A DNA stretch of 64,000 nt from Croceifilum oryzae (GTDB taxonomy: Bacteria; Bacillota; Bacilli; Thermoactinomycetales; Thermoactinomycetaceae): contig NZ_JAUSUV010000013.1 of the NCBI RefSeq assembly GCF_030814315.1, forward strand, positions 1-64,000. The letters run 5' to 3'. The first letter of the stretch is position 1. Every line of letters starts with the position of its first letter. Of the stretch, positions 9,988 to 18,813 are shown piece by piece. The translations under genes and the position numbers were made by a program. A model generated the notes under the pieces. It saw only the letters and a program-made list of their open reading frames with translations. It was not told the DNA's origin and did not search any database.

Positions 9988-10825
9988 CTAAAAAGAATCT
10001 CGCTAACCCTTTTGTCCAATGCGGTAGATAGTCAATCCCTTCTCCGGATCGACTATGAATTAAATTTGAATTAATGGGTCTCTGGGCTGGTCTGATAAAT
10101 TCCTTTGTCTCCACAGGAACCACCTGCATCTCCAAATCGGCAAACGAAAATATCTTTTTGGCAAAATGATACCACGTACAACCACCTACATTACTCATGT
10201 GGACAATCCCTTTTACTTGTGGAGTATGAACGAGTCGATATAATCCATCTCCCAAATCTCTCGTGTAGGTGGGCGATCCATATTGATCATCTACTACATA
10301 CAGCATATTCTGCTTCTTTGCTAGATTTAACATAGTCCAGACAAAATTAGCTCCATCTATGCCATATAGCCAAGAAGTGCGAACGACTACACTATTTTTA
10401 CATAATGCCAAAGTCCAAAGCTCACCTAATCGTTTTGTTTGTCCGTACCAATTTAGTGGATTGGTGGGTGCTGACTCCGTGTATCCAGACGATTGATTCC
10501 CATCGAATACATAATCCGTACTGACATAAACCATCCTCGCTCCCACTCTTTGACAAGCTGAGGCTACATTACGAGCTCCCTCTACATTTACTTGATAAGA
10601 GGAATACCCGCCCGTTCCCTCAGCTTCATCTACCTTTGTATAGGCAGCACAATGGATAACTACATCAGGCTTTTCTTCGTTCATAATATGAATCGTTTGT
10701 TCAGTATTTGCAATGTCCCACTCCAAGCGGCTAAATCCTTTTACGGATATCTCCTCTAAACCAGACCAATCTTGAATAATCGATTGCCCTAACTGTCCAT
10801 TTGCTCCATTTACAAGTATCTTCAC
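9959..10825 (-). CDS. rmlD: dTDP-4-dehydrorhamnose reductase
   Basis: Seen: 288 residues with a GTG start. KILVNGANGQLGQSI is the Rossmann glycine motif, VIHCAAYTKVDEAE follows, and YVSTDYVFDG with WYGQTKRLGE supplies the Ser/Thr-Tyr-xxx-Lys catalytic set. Known: it reduces dTDP-4-keto-rhamnose to dTDP-L-rhamnose with NAD(P)H. Context: between rmlB and rmlC, the same order as spsJ-spsK-spsL in B. subtilis. Length is normal for the family. Confidence 0.95.
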   Translation of the reverse strand: MKILVNGANGQLGQSIIQDWSGLEEISVKGFSRLEWDIANTEQTIHIMNEEKPDVVIHCAAYTKVDEAEGTGGYSSYQVNVEGARNVASACQRVGARMVYVSTDYVFDGNQSSGYTESAPTNPLNWYGQTKRLGELWTLALCKNSVVVRTSWLYGIDGANFVWTMLNLAKKQNMLYVVDDQYGSPTYTRDLGDGLYRLVHTPQVKGIVHMSNVGGCTWYHFAKKIFSFADLEMQVVPVETKEFIRPAQRPINSNLIHSRSGEGIDYLPHWTKGLARFFLDGRERGLLD

Positions 10826-10846
10826 GTTCTATCCCTACTCACCTCT

Positions 10847-11815
10847 TTAGTATTTCACTCCTGACCACCAAACGGTCTGAGATTGATACCAATCCATGGT
10901 TGTAGTAATCCCATCCTCCCACGTCATTGTAGGATTCCAGCCTAACTCTTGACTTATTTTGGTGTTATCTAAACAATATCTTGTATCATGACCAGGACGA
11001 TCATCTATAAATTCAATAAGTGAATGAGAAGCACCCATAAAATCACACACCATTTTTGCTACTTCGAGGTTGGAAATCGGCTTCCCAGAACCAATATGAT
11101 AGATTTCTCCTACATTCCCCTTCGTTCGTACAGCTTCTACCCCTGTACAATGATCCTGTACATAAATCCAATCTCTTTGCATGGATCCATCCCCGTACAG
11201 GGTAATGGGCTTACCCGCTCGCAAAGATTGGATCATCTTAGGGATCAACTTCTCCGGATGTTGTTTCGGACCGTAGTTATTGGTACAACGTGTAATGATA
11301 ATAGGTAAATGATACGTATTCGCATACGACATACATAATAAATCAGCGCCTGACTTACTTGCCGCATAAGGATTTCCAGGAGAAAGATTCGTCTTTTCAT
11401 CCGCACTCCCATAAGGAAAATCACCATATACTTCATCCGTAGAAATTTGAATAAATCTCTCAATTCCTCGCCGTCGAACTTCTTCTAATAAACGATGCGT
11501 TCCTATAATATTAGTCATGAGGAAAGGCTCAGCACCTAAATGAATACTTCGATCTACATGTGACTCAGCTGCAAAATGAACTACATCTGTAAAATCAAAA
11601 CGATCAAATAATTCGGCTACTTGCAACGGGTCAACAAGATCAACCTGTACAAATTGATATTGAGGATGTAGCTCCACATCTATATTGTTAAATCGATTGG
11701 CGGAATAGGCTAGGCTATCAACATTGATTACCGTGTGATCGGTATTCTCCAGCATAAACTGTATATAATGACTTCCTATAAACCCAGCTCCACCCGTCAC
11801 TAAAATGGTTGCCAA
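10847..11815 (-). CDS. rmlB: dTDP-glucose 4,6-dehydratase
   Basis: Seen: 322 residues. ILVTGGAGFIGSHY binds NAD, STDEVYGDFPYGSADE carries the T-D-E active site typical of RmlB, and NPYAASKSGAD gives the Tyr-xxx-Lys pair. RCTNNYGPKQHPEKLIP is also characteristic. The start is TTG 11815, nine bases after AAAGGGG. Known: it converts dTDP-glucose to dTDP-4-keto-6-deoxyglucose. Context: second gene of the rmlABDC operon and the counterpart of spsJ. All key residues are present. Confidence 0.97.
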   Translation of the reverse strand: MATILVTGGAGFIGSHYIQFMLENTDHTVINVDSLAYSANRFNNIDVELHPQYQFVQVDLVDPLQVAELFDRFDFTDVVHFAAESHVDRSIHLGAEPFLMTNIIGTHRLLEEVRRRGIERFIQISTDEVYGDFPYGSADEKTNLSPGNPYAASKSGADLLCMSYANTYHLPIIITRCTNNYGPKQHPEKLIPKMIQSLRAGKPITLYGDGSMQRDWIYVQDHCTGVEAVRTKGNVGEIYHIGSGKPISNLEVAKMVCDFMGASHSLIEFIDDRPGHDTRYCLDNTKISQELGWNPTMTWEDGITTTMDWYQSQTVWWSGVKY

Positions 11816-11851
11816 AATTGAATCCCCTTTCGTGCTGATATTTTCATTTGT

Positions 11852-12565
11852 CTATTTCGTCTGTGATGAAAATTGATTGGCTCTTATCAGTGATTCAAAT
11901 GTACCTGCATCGGTCCACCAATCTGAGAGGATGTTGTAGGAACAAATATCTTGTTCAATATATTTATTGTTTATATCCGTAATCTCATATTCACCCCGCT
12001 TTGAAGGTTCTAGTTGCTCAATGTATTGATAAACTTTCGAATCATACATATAAACTCCTGTAACACAATAAGAGCTCTTGGGATTTTGCGGTTTCTCTTC
12101 AATCGATCGAACACGATTTCCATCTAACTCAGCCACTCCAAATCGTTGAGGGTGTTCAACTTCCTTTAATAGAATTTTCGCACCACTCCCTTGGGCCATA
12201 TAATCCTCCACATATGGTTTTATTGAATCTGCAAAGACATTGTCTCCTAACAATACTACCATTAAATCATCACCAGTAAAATGTCTCGCCAAATATAGCG
12301 CTTGGGCGATTCCTCCTGGCTGATCCTGTACGCGATACGTAAACTCGGCTTCAAATTCTTCCCCGCTCCCTAAGAGCCGAACGACTTCTCCCATATGCTC
12401 TACACCCGTCACAATACATATCTCTCTAATCCCTGCTTCTATCAACTTTTTGATGGGATGATAAATCATAGGAGTATTTCCCACTGGCAATAAATGCTTG
12501 TTTGTCACTTTTGTCAATGGATAAAGACGCGAACCTGTTCCACCTGCTAAAATAACACCTTTCAT
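11852..12565 (-). CDS. rmlA: Glucose-1-phosphate thymidylyltransferase (SpsI type)
   Basis: Seen: MKGVILAGGTGSRLYPLTKV opens the protein, with the nucleotide-binding G-G-T-G-S-R-L-x-P signature. GDNVFADS provides the metal-binding Asp, EEKPQNPKSSYCVTGVYMYD follows, and WWTDAGTFESL ends the catalytic core. The start at 12565 follows GAGGAGGG; the frame extends upstream but that part overlaps a terminator and is not family-like. At 237 residues it is the short form, as in B. subtilis SpsI. Known: it makes dTDP-glucose from glucose-1-phosphate and dTTP. First gene of the operon. A paralogue lies at 43044-43778. Confidence 0.95.
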   Translation of the reverse strand: MKGVILAGGTGSRLYPLTKVTNKHLLPVGNTPMIYHPIKKLIEAGIREICIVTGVEHMGEVVRLLGSGEEFEAEFTYRVQDQPGGIAQALYLARHFTGDDLMVVLLGDNVFADSIKPYVEDYMAQGSGAKILLKEVEHPQRFGVAELDGNRVRSIEEKPQNPKSSYCVTGVYMYDSKVYQYIEQLEPSKRGEYEITDINNKYIEQDICSYNILSDWWTDAGTFESLIRANQFSSQTK

Positions 12566-12626
12566 ATCTAGACCCTCCTCAAACGAGTATGATATATATA
12601 GAATATTCACCCAGTACCAAACTAGT

Positions 12627-12670
12627 ACAAAAGAAAGACCCAAAGGGTTGTCCTTTGGGTCTTTCTTTTG
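12627..12670 (-). terminator. Terminator of HTH-TPR gene
   Basis: Arms AAAGAAAGACCCAAAGG and complement around a TTGT loop, followed on the minus strand by a T-rich run. It separates the regulator transcript from the rhamnose operon, whose first start codon lies 60 bases further on. Confidence 0.85.
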
Positions 12671-12675
12671 TTTGA

Positions 12676-14007
12676 TTATACAGTAGTCAATAATTCGTTC
12701 TTTTCTTGCACCACAATTCTGTATAGACGCTCCAAATCGCGGAACGTTAATTCCTGTTTGAGTACCTCTTGACATTGGATCGCTTTCATCAAGGAAGTTT
12801 TGGATTGATGGACAAATCGGTGTCTCTCCGCTTGTTCCAATGCAGATTGATAGGTCCGTAGAGCTTCACCATCTTCCCCTTTCCCTTTTTCACAATCTCC
12901 AAGTGCCTCTAAAGCCATCACATAATATATTTTATTCGTATGGTTCTTCGCTTTTCGAACAGCATCTCGGAGCCAGCCTTCTGCTTCACTCCATCTTTCT
13001 TGATAATTATATAAGTTCCCCAAAGATAGATAAGTTTGAACCATCCGATATTCATGTGAGTTCTTCTCTTTATGTGTCGCAGCTTGTAACAAGACTTTTT
13101 CTGCTGATTCAAAATCGCCTTCTTCGATGTAGATCTTTGACAGCACATGCAGTAGGTCGACTGAACCCTCACGCCACATGCACATCTTAGCTAATTCAAG
13201 CCCTTGGAAGACAGCAGAAGTAGCTTCAGCTAGATAGCCCTGTTTACACCAGAAAAATGCCTTTAGACGGTATAAATCCACCTTTACGTATGGATTTGTG
13301 ATCTGATCGAGAGATTCCCACAGCTCATTCACAATCCCGAGTGCCTTCTCCCAATCTTCCTGACCCGTATAGATCTTTGCCTTTAATAACAATAAGTCAT
13401 AGCAAATCTCCCCACGATCTCCTCCTGGAACAAACGACTGGCTTCCTAGATCAATCCAGTTCTGTGCAAGTATGATATCGCCTTGTTCTTCCATCGCAAT
13501 CTTAGCAAAGAGATATTGACAAGCTGCCTTTATGTTTGTAGATTCAAGCTCTGTTCCCGCTTCCAATAAATCTAACGTACTTTGTAGTTGCCTTTTTGCT
13601 TTTTCCCAATTTTGTTTAAGAAAATAGCATCTACCCTTCAGATATGTATATTGAGCCAACCATCTGCTCTTTCGATCGATTTTAAAACTACGTAATTGCT
13701 CGAGTCCTTGGTCTGGACCAAATAGATCCATCGAATGCTCAATAAAATTGAGTTGATTTCGTAATTTCATCTCCCGTTTTTCTTCCACTTCCACAAACAT
13801 CGAGAACTGATCCACATCCAGATCCAATTTACCGCATAAGTATGTAATTTTCTCAAAAGAAATATTTTTCATCCCACGTTCAACAGAACTAATCGTGGCA
13901 CTTGAAATGTTTTCGTCCTGTAGGTCTTTTAGACGTAAAGAACGTTCTTTTCTACAAGAACGGATCAATCTACCTAACCGCTCCCGATCTAAAGGGAAAT
14001 AGCACAT
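12676..14007 (-). CDS. HTH-TPR transcriptional regulator (RRNPP-like)
   Basis: Seen: about 443 residues. The N-terminal XRE helix-turn-helix has LGRLIRSCRKERSLRLKDLQDENISSATISSVERG. About ten TPR-like helical pairs follow, e.g. YTYLKGRCYFLKQNWEKAKRQL, YRLKAFFWCKQGYLAEATSAV and YLSLGNLYNYQERWSEAEGWL. The ATG at 14007 has GTAGGTGG upstream. Known: the HTH plus TPR layout is that of PlcR/NprR-type regulators, many of which respond to exported peptides. No signal-peptide gene was found beside it. Inferred: it may control the rhamnose operon just downstream, but the two are separated by a terminator, so the link is positional only. Confidence 0.8.
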   Translation of the reverse strand: MCYFPLDRERLGRLIRSCRKERSLRLKDLQDENISSATISSVERGMKNISFEKITYLCGKLDLDVDQFSMFVEVEEKREMKLRNQLNFIEHSMDLFGPDQGLEQLRSFKIDRKSRWLAQYTYLKGRCYFLKQNWEKAKRQLQSTLDLLEAGTELESTNIKAACQYLFAKIAMEEQGDIILAQNWIDLGSQSFVPGGDRGEICYDLLLLKAKIYTGQEDWEKALGIVNELWESLDQITNPYVKVDLYRLKAFFWCKQGYLAEATSAVFQGLELAKMCMWREGSVDLLHVLSKIYIEEGDFESAEKVLLQAATHKEKNSHEYRMVQTYLSLGNLYNYQERWSEAEGWLRDAVRKAKNHTNKIYYVMALEALGDCEKGKGEDGEALRTYQSALEQAERHRFVHQSKTSLMKAIQCQEVLKQELTFRDLERLYRIVVQEKNELLTTV

Positions 14008-14131
14008 GATAGCCACCTACTTAAATTTTTTAAGTTAATCGTATGAATTATAATACTTTGAATGGTTTCATTCAATCCCTTTATAACAAGCATATGAATT
14101 TTTTATTACATTCACATAGCATTTAAAGCCA

Positions 14132-14171
14132 AAAGAAAAACAGCTCTTCCCATATAGAGCTGTTTTTCTTT
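14132..14171 (-). terminator. Terminator of ctaG-cytochrome c transcript
   Basis: Stem AAAGAAAAACAGCTCT with complementary arm, loop TCCCATAT, T-rich tail on the minus strand, directly after the cytochrome stop codon. Confidence 0.85.
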
Positions 14172-14178
14172 AATTTCA

Positions 14179-14505
14179 TTATTTCTTTTCTGAGAGCCAC
14201 GTCGATAATTTCTCTAAGTCTTCTGCTTTGATATAGCTTTTTTGTGCAGGCATCCGGCCTTTACCGTTTTCCAAGACCTTATGAATATCCTCTTTACTCA
14301 GCTTACTACCCACCTTCGTAAGATCAGGACCAATTGCACCTTGCAAATTCATCCCATGGCAATTCATACAATTTTTTTGATAAGTCGCTTCTGGCGACCC
14401 AGCATCTACCGTAGGAGGGGCATCCGTAGTTGACTTTGTTTGACCTGAGCAAGCGGTTAGCAATATAAAACTACATATTAAAACAACAATCCAACCCTTC
14501 TTCAT
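14179..14505 (-). CDS. cccB: Lipoprotein cytochrome c (c551/CccB type)
   Basis: Seen: about 108 residues. An N-terminal hydrophobic stretch ends in the lipobox LLTACSG (Cys19 when counted from ATG 14505). A Ser/Thr-rich linker follows, then the haem motif CMNCH and a distal Met in GRMPAQ. GGAGAG lies nine bases before this ATG; an earlier ATG overlaps the previous stop and lacks a good site. Known: Bacillus c551-type proteins carry electrons to cytochrome oxidase on the outer membrane face. Context: 23 bases after ctaG, so probably a respiratory pair. The gene symbol is by resemblance. Confidence 0.85.
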   Translation of the reverse strand: MKKGWIVVLICSFILLTACSGQTKSTTDAPPTVDAGSPEATYQKNCMNCHGMNLQGAIGPDLTKVGSKLSKEDIHKVLENGKGRMPAQKSYIKAEDLEKLSTWLSEKK

Positions 14506-14528
14506 GCGTAAACACTCTCCTATGTTCA

Positions 14529-15380
14529 TTACTCTTCCGTAACTGGCTTTCTAGACATAAGTTCTGCCAGATCACGTTCATCTTCTTTCTTTTGCTCTCT
14601 CATCCATCTTTTAAACACAATCCCAATTGCTGAGATATAAACAAGCTCTTGCACGATCTTCATGATCACTCCACCTAGCTGTTGATCGTTTAGTGGTGTG
14701 AGAATAGGTGCAAGTTGAGACATTTGACGATACGTTTCAAATAGCACATGATCCCCAAACATAATCAAAGCACAGGCAGGTGTAAGTAGGAAACCATTTG
14801 CAAAGATAAATACCAGCTTTAACAACGGCTTTGTTTTATCCCACTCTGGGACCGGACAAACAACCGGCCACCACATACACAAGGCCAAAATAAGTAAAAT
14901 CGTGTGGGAAACATAGTGTAGAAAATGACTCTCCATGATAGCGTCAAAAATGATCGGTACATGGTATAAAGAAATCGCGCCATTGAATAGAAAAAGGATT
15001 ACGATGGGTCCTGTTAAAAAGCGAAACACTGGACGTATTCCCCTTAATTCAATTACTGGACGAATCATCCAATCTGGAATACCAAGCCATAAGAACGGCG
15101 GAAGCACGATAAATAAAAGCGACATCTGAAGCATGTGCATACTAAATAATTCATGTGCCAAAAGATCCAGCGGACTACTAACCGCTAAATTGGCGATCAA
15201 AATCGCAAACATAAAATAGAGTTTCTGGGAAACAGCAACCGGCTCCTTACCAGGAAATTTATGCCGGTACGGTCCTGTAACGAGTAAATACACAACAGCA
15301 AGTCCAATAAATAATAGGTTTAATTGCAAATTCCAGTTTGCAGCGTACAAAAATAACTGCATAAAATCTTGAAAAGACAT
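14529..15380 (-). CDS. ctaG: Cytochrome c oxidase assembly factor CtaG
   Basis: Seen: about 283 residues with seven hydrophobic segments. LAHELFSMHMLQMSLLFIVLPPFLWLG and FLHYVSHTILLILALCMWWPVVCPVPEWD carry the conserved histidines and the WWPV segment of the caa3_CtaG family. The ATG at 15380 has AGGAGG six bases upstream; the longer frame begins without a site. Known: CtaG is a membrane protein needed for active caa3 oxidase, probably through copper insertion. Context: followed by a cytochrome c lipoprotein. No oxidase subunit genes are present in the window. Confidence 0.9.
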   Translation of the reverse strand: MSFQDFMQLFLYAANWNLQLNLLFIGLAVVYLLVTGPYRHKFPGKEPVAVSQKLYFMFAILIANLAVSSPLDLLAHELFSMHMLQMSLLFIVLPPFLWLGIPDWMIRPVIELRGIRPVFRFLTGPIVILFLFNGAISLYHVPIIFDAIMESHFLHYVSHTILLILALCMWWPVVCPVPEWDKTKPLLKLVFIFANGFLLTPACALIMFGDHVLFETYRQMSQLAPILTPLNDQQLGGVIMKIVQELVYISAIGIVFKRWMREQKKEDERDLAELMSRKPVTEE

Positions 15381-15596
15381 TGGAAGTCCTCCTCCCATAC
15401 CTTGCCCTAAATTACTACCAAACACATCTTATCACATATTGGACACATTACAAAAAGCTCCTTTGTGACACTTTCGAGAATATGTGAATGATTGAACAAA
15501 ATATCCTTTCCACAATCGTCATAACTCCCTCTTACATATGTAGTTTGTGAATGAGTTCTCCTATGTTTTAGCTTTAGTTTGTATAACAAACTAGTC

Positions 15597-15630
15597 TAGA
15601 TCTGGAGGAATTCCAATTCCTCCAGATCTA
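15597..15630 (-). terminator. Perfect palindrome, probable terminator
   Basis: A 16-base stem (TAGATCTGGAGGAATT) with a 2-base loop, immediately after the ATP-grasp/glycosyltransferase gene. The minus-strand tail is only weakly T-rich, so it may act as a terminator or 3' stabilising hairpin. Confidence 0.65.
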
Positions 15631-17850
15631 TTACTCTCCTCTCATCAGCATCTGATAGTGGCTTTTTAAATCCTCAGCAACTCTCTTCCAACTAAACTTT
15701 TCTTCTACGATTTTACGCGATTGCTGCCCCATTTCTTTTAGTAGCTGTGGATTCTTTAGCCAATGTAATAATACCTTCTCGATCCGTTTACTCAAAATAT
15801 CTGGAGATAAAAGTTTTCCGTTGATCCCATCTTGGACTACTTCACCGATTCCTCCTACAGAGGTGCTTAAAATAGGTAATCCAGTCGCCATCGCTTCCAG
15901 ATTCACCAGACCAAAAGCCTCATTTCCTACCGATGGTGTGATCAGAAAATCCGCTAATTGATATATGGAGGGAAGTTGATCATTTGGCACATAACCTAAC
16001 CATTCGACTTGTGTTACACACGACTTCACGATCTGTTTACATTTTTTGAGATATTCTGTTTCAATCTCTTTGCCATAATAACTACTACCTGCAATCAATA
16101 ATTTCGCATTGGGCTCTTGCTTCACTACTTCTACAAATGCTTCCAATAGATGATGAAGACCTTTCTGCGGAATGATTCGTCCTACAAAAAGCAGGACAGG
16201 TCTTCCTCCGAGATTTCTTTTTTGGCGTTCCAAAATGCGATTTTGTTGACAATCCGGCTCATGAATGGAAGGAAATAGATTCAAATTTACGCCTAAAGGT
16301 ACTACATGGCAACGATCAGAAAGGCTATCCTCCATAGCAATCACTCGGGATCGAAGGAACTGACTATTTACCAAGATTAGATCGTATTTCTTTAAAATCT
16401 TACCTCTTTCTTTCGGATTGATGTAAGGGGGCTTAATATAGGTTTCTGAATGAAGAAAAAGAACCTTTTTCCCTTGTAGTTGTTGGATAGGGGGATTCAT
16501 CATCCAGATAGGGCGATTTTCAAATTGGATAATCTGGTTTGGATTCTGAAGCAGATACTTCGTTACTTGTTTTCGGTAGTACTTCCGGCCAGCAGAAAAA
16601 TTCATTTGACGAGCCGGAATCTGATTAGAATGATTAACATCAACCCCAATCAATGTCACAGGCAATAGAGTACTTAGATGGTTGGTAATTTGGCGGGAAC
16701 AAATTTCTACCGAGCCATTCCCTGCTTTGTCGACTGGTAAATTCCCAGGAGTAACCAGACAAACTTTTGGATTCTCTTGCTGTTGCTGTATCATTTTCTT
16801 TACAAGATACCCTGCATATTGCATTGGTTTTTGTATGGTTTGATGCCATGAATCAAAATCTTGCGCTTGATGAAACGTAATACGAAGATCTCGACCATTT
16901 ACTTCAATAATCCATATTTTTTCATCTATATCAATGGCGATATCAAATCCCAAATCGGCTAAACCGGGATTAGTCGTTTCAAGCTTTTGAGCCGCTAGGA
17001 TAACCAGACTTTGGATTTTCTCTTTCATCTCTTGGATGTCTTTTATCTTTAAATCGCATAAAACCTCATCTATTTTCTTCGATTTCCCACCAACGGCTAA
17101 ATTAGTAGCAATTCCATGCTTCACTCCAAGCCTAGCAACCATACCAGAGACGCTCCATTCCCCGTTGTCCCCTTTTTGGACTGCTATACGAAAATCAACT
17201 GCTTGATCATGGATTGTTTGGACCGCAATGGCTTGTTGAATCAAGAACTCATCATTTTCGGCTTTCCTTTCTAACTGAATTTCCAGTTCAGGGTTCGGAT
17301 ATGTTTCGATTACTCCGGTAGAATGTATCATCCGCCATTTACTTTCCTGTTGATCGATACGGCAAATATCGATTCCTAAACTTTTTTCAAGAGGCTTTAC
17401 ATAAACAACCCCATATTGCTCTTGAAATGTTCGCCAATTATTTACGGATAGTAACTCCGTCTTAGGAAGATAGGGAACGATCTCTGGAAATTGGGATAAT
17501 TCCTGATAAATCTTCCACTTATTCAAACGATTATCTTGATTAAATACGGTTATCCCAGGTGTACGTATTAGTTTCTCTACTTGTTTTTTTGTATTCACTG
17601 GCTTCACCCGATTATGAATGATAGCAGGGATGGGAACCGTTATTTCCTTAAATGTATTTTGCTCTTCTATATATTGAAATCCTGTAACAGTGCGTTTTTT
17701 AAAATGCACGTGATGAATGGTAAAGAAGATGGGTGTAAGACCTTCTCTTTTCGCAAATCGATGGTACGTCAAGAAGGACTCGTACGGTGATCGCTGACGT
17801 AAGCAATCAGCAAAAATCCTCTGACTAATGAGAATGCCTATTCGCGACAA
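15631..17850 (-). CDS. ATP-grasp (YheC/YheD-like) fused to GT4 glycosyltransferase (CotSA-like)
   Basis: Seen: about 739 residues with two domains. Residues ~1-365 resemble YheC/YheD ATP-grasp proteins: IIHNRVKP, VYVKPLEKSLGIDICRI, VDFRIAVQK, GIATNLAVGGKS and IWIIEVNGRDLR with metal-binding E and N. Residues ~375-739 are a GT4 enzyme: KVCLVTPGNLPVDKAGNGSVE, VLLFVGRIIPQKGLHHLLEAF and GNEAFGLVNLEAMATGLPILST. TTG 17850 after GGAGGTC fits best; GTG 17859 is possible. Known: YheC/YheD and CotSA are separate spore-coat proteins in B. subtilis. Inferred: this fusion couples ligation and glycosylation on the spore coat. It replaces nth downstream of dnaD. Confidence 0.85.
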   Translation of the reverse strand: MSRIGILISQRIFADCLRQRSPYESFLTYHRFAKREGLTPIFFTIHHVHFKKRTVTGFQYIEEQNTFKEITVPIPAIIHNRVKPVNTKKQVEKLIRTPGITVFNQDNRLNKWKIYQELSQFPEIVPYLPKTELLSVNNWRTFQEQYGVVYVKPLEKSLGIDICRIDQQESKWRMIHSTGVIETYPNPELEIQLERKAENDEFLIQQAIAVQTIHDQAVDFRIAVQKGDNGEWSVSGMVARLGVKHGIATNLAVGGKSKKIDEVLCDLKIKDIQEMKEKIQSLVILAAQKLETTNPGLADLGFDIAIDIDEKIWIIEVNGRDLRITFHQAQDFDSWHQTIQKPMQYAGYLVKKMIQQQQENPKVCLVTPGNLPVDKAGNGSVEICSRQITNHLSTLLPVTLIGVDVNHSNQIPARQMNFSAGRKYYRKQVTKYLLQNPNQIIQFENRPIWMMNPPIQQLQGKKVLFLHSETYIKPPYINPKERGKILKKYDLILVNSQFLRSRVIAMEDSLSDRCHVVPLGVNLNLFPSIHEPDCQQNRILERQKRNLGGRPVLLFVGRIIPQKGLHHLLEAFVEVVKQEPNAKLLIAGSSYYGKEIETEYLKKCKQIVKSCVTQVEWLGYVPNDQLPSIYQLADFLITPSVGNEAFGLVNLEAMATGLPILSTSVGGIGEVVQDGINGKLLSPDILSKRIEKVLLHWLKNPQLLKEMGQQSRKIVEEKFSWKRVAEDLKSHYQMLMRGE

Positions 17851-17931
17851 GACCTCCACCTCCCTCCTATTTCCATTAGATTATGCCCGAGGTGGAGAAA
17901 GTCACAAGTATATTTGTCCCCTATCTCAAAA

Positions 17932-17971
17932 AATAGACGCATGCTGATAACCTATCAGCATGCGTCTATTC
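17932..17971. terminator. Terminator after dnaD
   Basis: Stem AATAGACGCATGCTGATA with full complement and ACC loop. On the minus strand it is followed by a run of T. It overlaps the end of dnaD. Confidence 0.9.
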
Positions 17972-18688
17972 TTGACTTACCCAATTATAAAAGGAGAAAT
18001 TTCCTGCATCCACCTCTGTCGGCTTCATTTGCTTATACAAAACTCCTTTTGATCGAAAACGTCTTGTATATTCAAAAGCTTGCTCCGAAGTTTGAATTTG
18101 ATTTCTCTCCCATTCCAATAGGATTCGATCAATATAACGAAAGCTTACTTTTCCGCAAAAAACAGCTTCTCGTAATGCTGCCTCTATTAAATCGTCCGAA
18201 TATCCATCTTCATCGATCCACCGTGACAATGTCTCACACTCAAACGGCGATAAAGCTCTCCCAAACTCTCTCTCAAATAATTGAAATAAGCCTTGGTACG
18301 CATTTGTTTGTTCGTCTATGTCAGGTGTTTGTCGACCAATATAATTAGCGGCTAGCTGTCTGTAGAGTGGGGTTAACGAATATCTTTCAGATTGAAGTCC
18401 ATTTTCATCCGTAACATCTTCTAATTCAATAAAACCATGTTGTACCATATGATGAAGAGCATTGCTTATCTCTTCATAACTCATATGCATACGAGATTCG
18501 AGCAATTGAATCGAAGGGAGTGGATTCCATTCCTTCTCTTGAAAATTGATTAGATGGATGAGAATCATAACATCTTTCTCTGTTAAACCAACCTGCTTAT
18601 ACTCTTGTAAAAGGATGACGGGTACAGACACAGATCCTTGTAACAGAAAATTAACTAATGTTGTCTGAAAAGACCCAGATTGTTCCAA
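17966..18688 (-). CDS. dnaD: DNA replication initiation protein DnaD
   Basis: Seen: 240 residues. The N-terminal winged helix includes VGLTEKDVMILIHLINFQ and MSYEEISNALHHMVQHGFIEL. The C-terminal DnaD/DnaB2 domain has LFEREFGRALSPFECETLSRWIDEDGYSDDLIEAALREAVFCGKVSFRYIDRILLEW. The start is TTG 18688 after GAGGTGG. Known: DnaD loads with DnaB and DnaI to bring the helicase to oriC and stalled forks. Context: directly downstream of asnS, as in B. subtilis, although nth is absent from the expected next position. Confidence 0.95.
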   Translation of the reverse strand: MEQSGSFQTTLVNFLLQGSVSVPVILLQEYKQVGLTEKDVMILIHLINFQEKEWNPLPSIQLLESRMHMSYEEISNALHHMVQHGFIELEDVTDENGLQSERYSLTPLYRQLAANYIGRQTPDIDEQTNAYQGLFQLFEREFGRALSPFECETLSRWIDEDGYSDDLIEAALREAVFCGKVSFRYIDRILLEWERNQIQTSEQAFEYTRRFRSKGVLYKQMKPTEVDAGNFSFYNWVSQE

Positions 18689-18758
18689 GAAACATCCACC
18701 TCGCTTACTTCATCCTTTAACTATACCACGAATTCTTTAATAAAATAGTCTTGAAAAA

Positions 18759-18809
18759 AGGAAAAGCATCTACATCACGAAACTCGATTAGTAGATGCTT
18801 CTTTTCCCC
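18759..18809 (-). terminator. Terminator after asnS
   Basis: Arms AAGCATCTAC and GTAGATGCTT with extended A/T-rich pairing and a T-run on the minus strand, just past the asnS stop. It lies between asnS and dnaD, so dnaD may have its own promoter or depend on read-through. Confidence 0.8.
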
Positions 18810-18813
18810 TTTA

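Noticed and set aside
12571-12605. GAATATT and CATACT resembling sporulation sigma-E elements before rmlA
   Set aside because: The spacing is about 10 bases, well below the 13-15 normally required, so no promoter was claimed.
15407-15589. 60-residue minus-strand frame upstream of ctaG
   Set aside because: No ribosome site or family match; it overlaps the likely ctaG leader.
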